From contig NZ_JAELTU010000033.1 in NCBI RefSeq assembly GCF_016429015.1, positions 1-52,588 of the forward strand: a stretch of 52,588 nucleotides of DNA. The letters are read 5' to 3'. Origin of the DNA: Rhizobium sp. ASV20 (GTDB lineage Bacteria; Pseudomonadota; Alphaproteobacteria; Rhizobiales; Rhizobiaceae). The notes under the pieces are model-generated. The model was not told the DNA's origin. It did no database searches and saw only the letters and a list, made by a program, of their open reading frames with translations. Positions 52,309-52,588 of the stretch are shown one piece after another (the stretch's first letter is position 1; the number at the start of each line of letters is the position of its first letter). The position numbers were made by a program, and so were the translations under genes.

Positions 52309-52588
52309 GCGAATATCCAAACTTTTCAGTATCTGCGAGACCCGGCGACCGGACCGGTAAACCAGTCGGAAGCCGAGTCTCAACGACCGCAAGGCGTTGC
52401 GGCAAATGCCTTTTGCCCTTGCTTAAATGAACGGTAGCTGAACACAGATACACGCCATGATGGCTTTAGCCTTGACGTTCGCACATCCATGAGAAGTTTT
52501 TCTCTCCATTGCACCCATGGATAGTCGAAAGGCGATCATTGCGGCGCGGCGTCACTCGGCGAGCAGCCACGCGACGAGCTTTTTTATA
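52309..52588. other. Window end, nothing recognised
   Basis: About 280 bases to the window edge with no supportable gene or RNA. A gene could begin beyond the edge. Confidence 0.3.

Overview
The window looks like chromosomal or chromid DNA of a Rhizobiaceae alphaproteobacterium (Rhizobium/Agrobacterium type). This is inferred from the GC-rich codon use and from the gene families: DUF992, DUF763, a short Rhizobium-style IS30 transposase start, several ABC uptake systems with dedicated regulators, and a class III adenylate cyclase. No rRNA, tRNA or CRISPR array was recognised. Assignments rest on reading motifs by eye; no database search was run.

Layout. 1-59 is the first codons of an IS30-family transposase cut by the window edge, followed by a small lipoprotein and about 800 bases of gene-poor sequence. 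1596-4645: a di-heme cytochrome c peroxidase diverges from an AcpA-type phosphoesterase that ends in a strong terminator. 5058-9350: a purine salvage unit (LacI-type regulator, adenine deaminase, AzgA-type permease, terminator). 9387-17020: a polyamine/iron-type ABC importer with a fused double permease, an NtaA/SnaA-type flavin monooxygenase, a divergent LysR regulator and a flavin reductase. Together these suggest uptake and FMNH2-dependent oxidation of an unknown compound.

17070-30822 is the most unusual part. An eight-gene leftward operon carries an SDR, a BMP-family ABC importer (binding protein, ATPase, two permeases), a split Tm-1 pair (UPF0261 and TIM-barrel proteins) and an SRPBCC protein. 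It ends in a canonical terminator. It diverges from a MocR-type regulator. Next come a leftward cupin gene and a rightward block of three genes: an aromatic amino acid lyase homologue lacking the Ala-Ser-Gly triad that makes the MIO cofactor, an ornithine cyclodeaminase-like protein with a changed nucleotide loop, and a PhnD-like binding protein without a signal peptide. The same 20-bp palindrome plan, CCACTT-N6-AAGTGG, lies in both control regions (25116-25135 and 26997-27016). This suggests one MocR regulon encoding an undescribed uptake and catabolic pathway.

30894-38168 holds a nucleoside deoxyribosyltransferase, an adenylate cyclase, DUF992, peptidase T, a glycine-rich repeat protein, an unknown membrane protein and a tandem winged-helix protein. 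38590-43198 is a compact Csu-type (spore coat U) chaperone-usher pilus operon, preceded by two perfect 12-bp palindromes. 43275-52588 holds a diguanylate cyclase, small secreted or membrane proteins, a GNAT acetyltransferase with two hydrolases, DUF763, and an aminotransferase divergent from a YheO-type regulator with a perfect palindrome between them.
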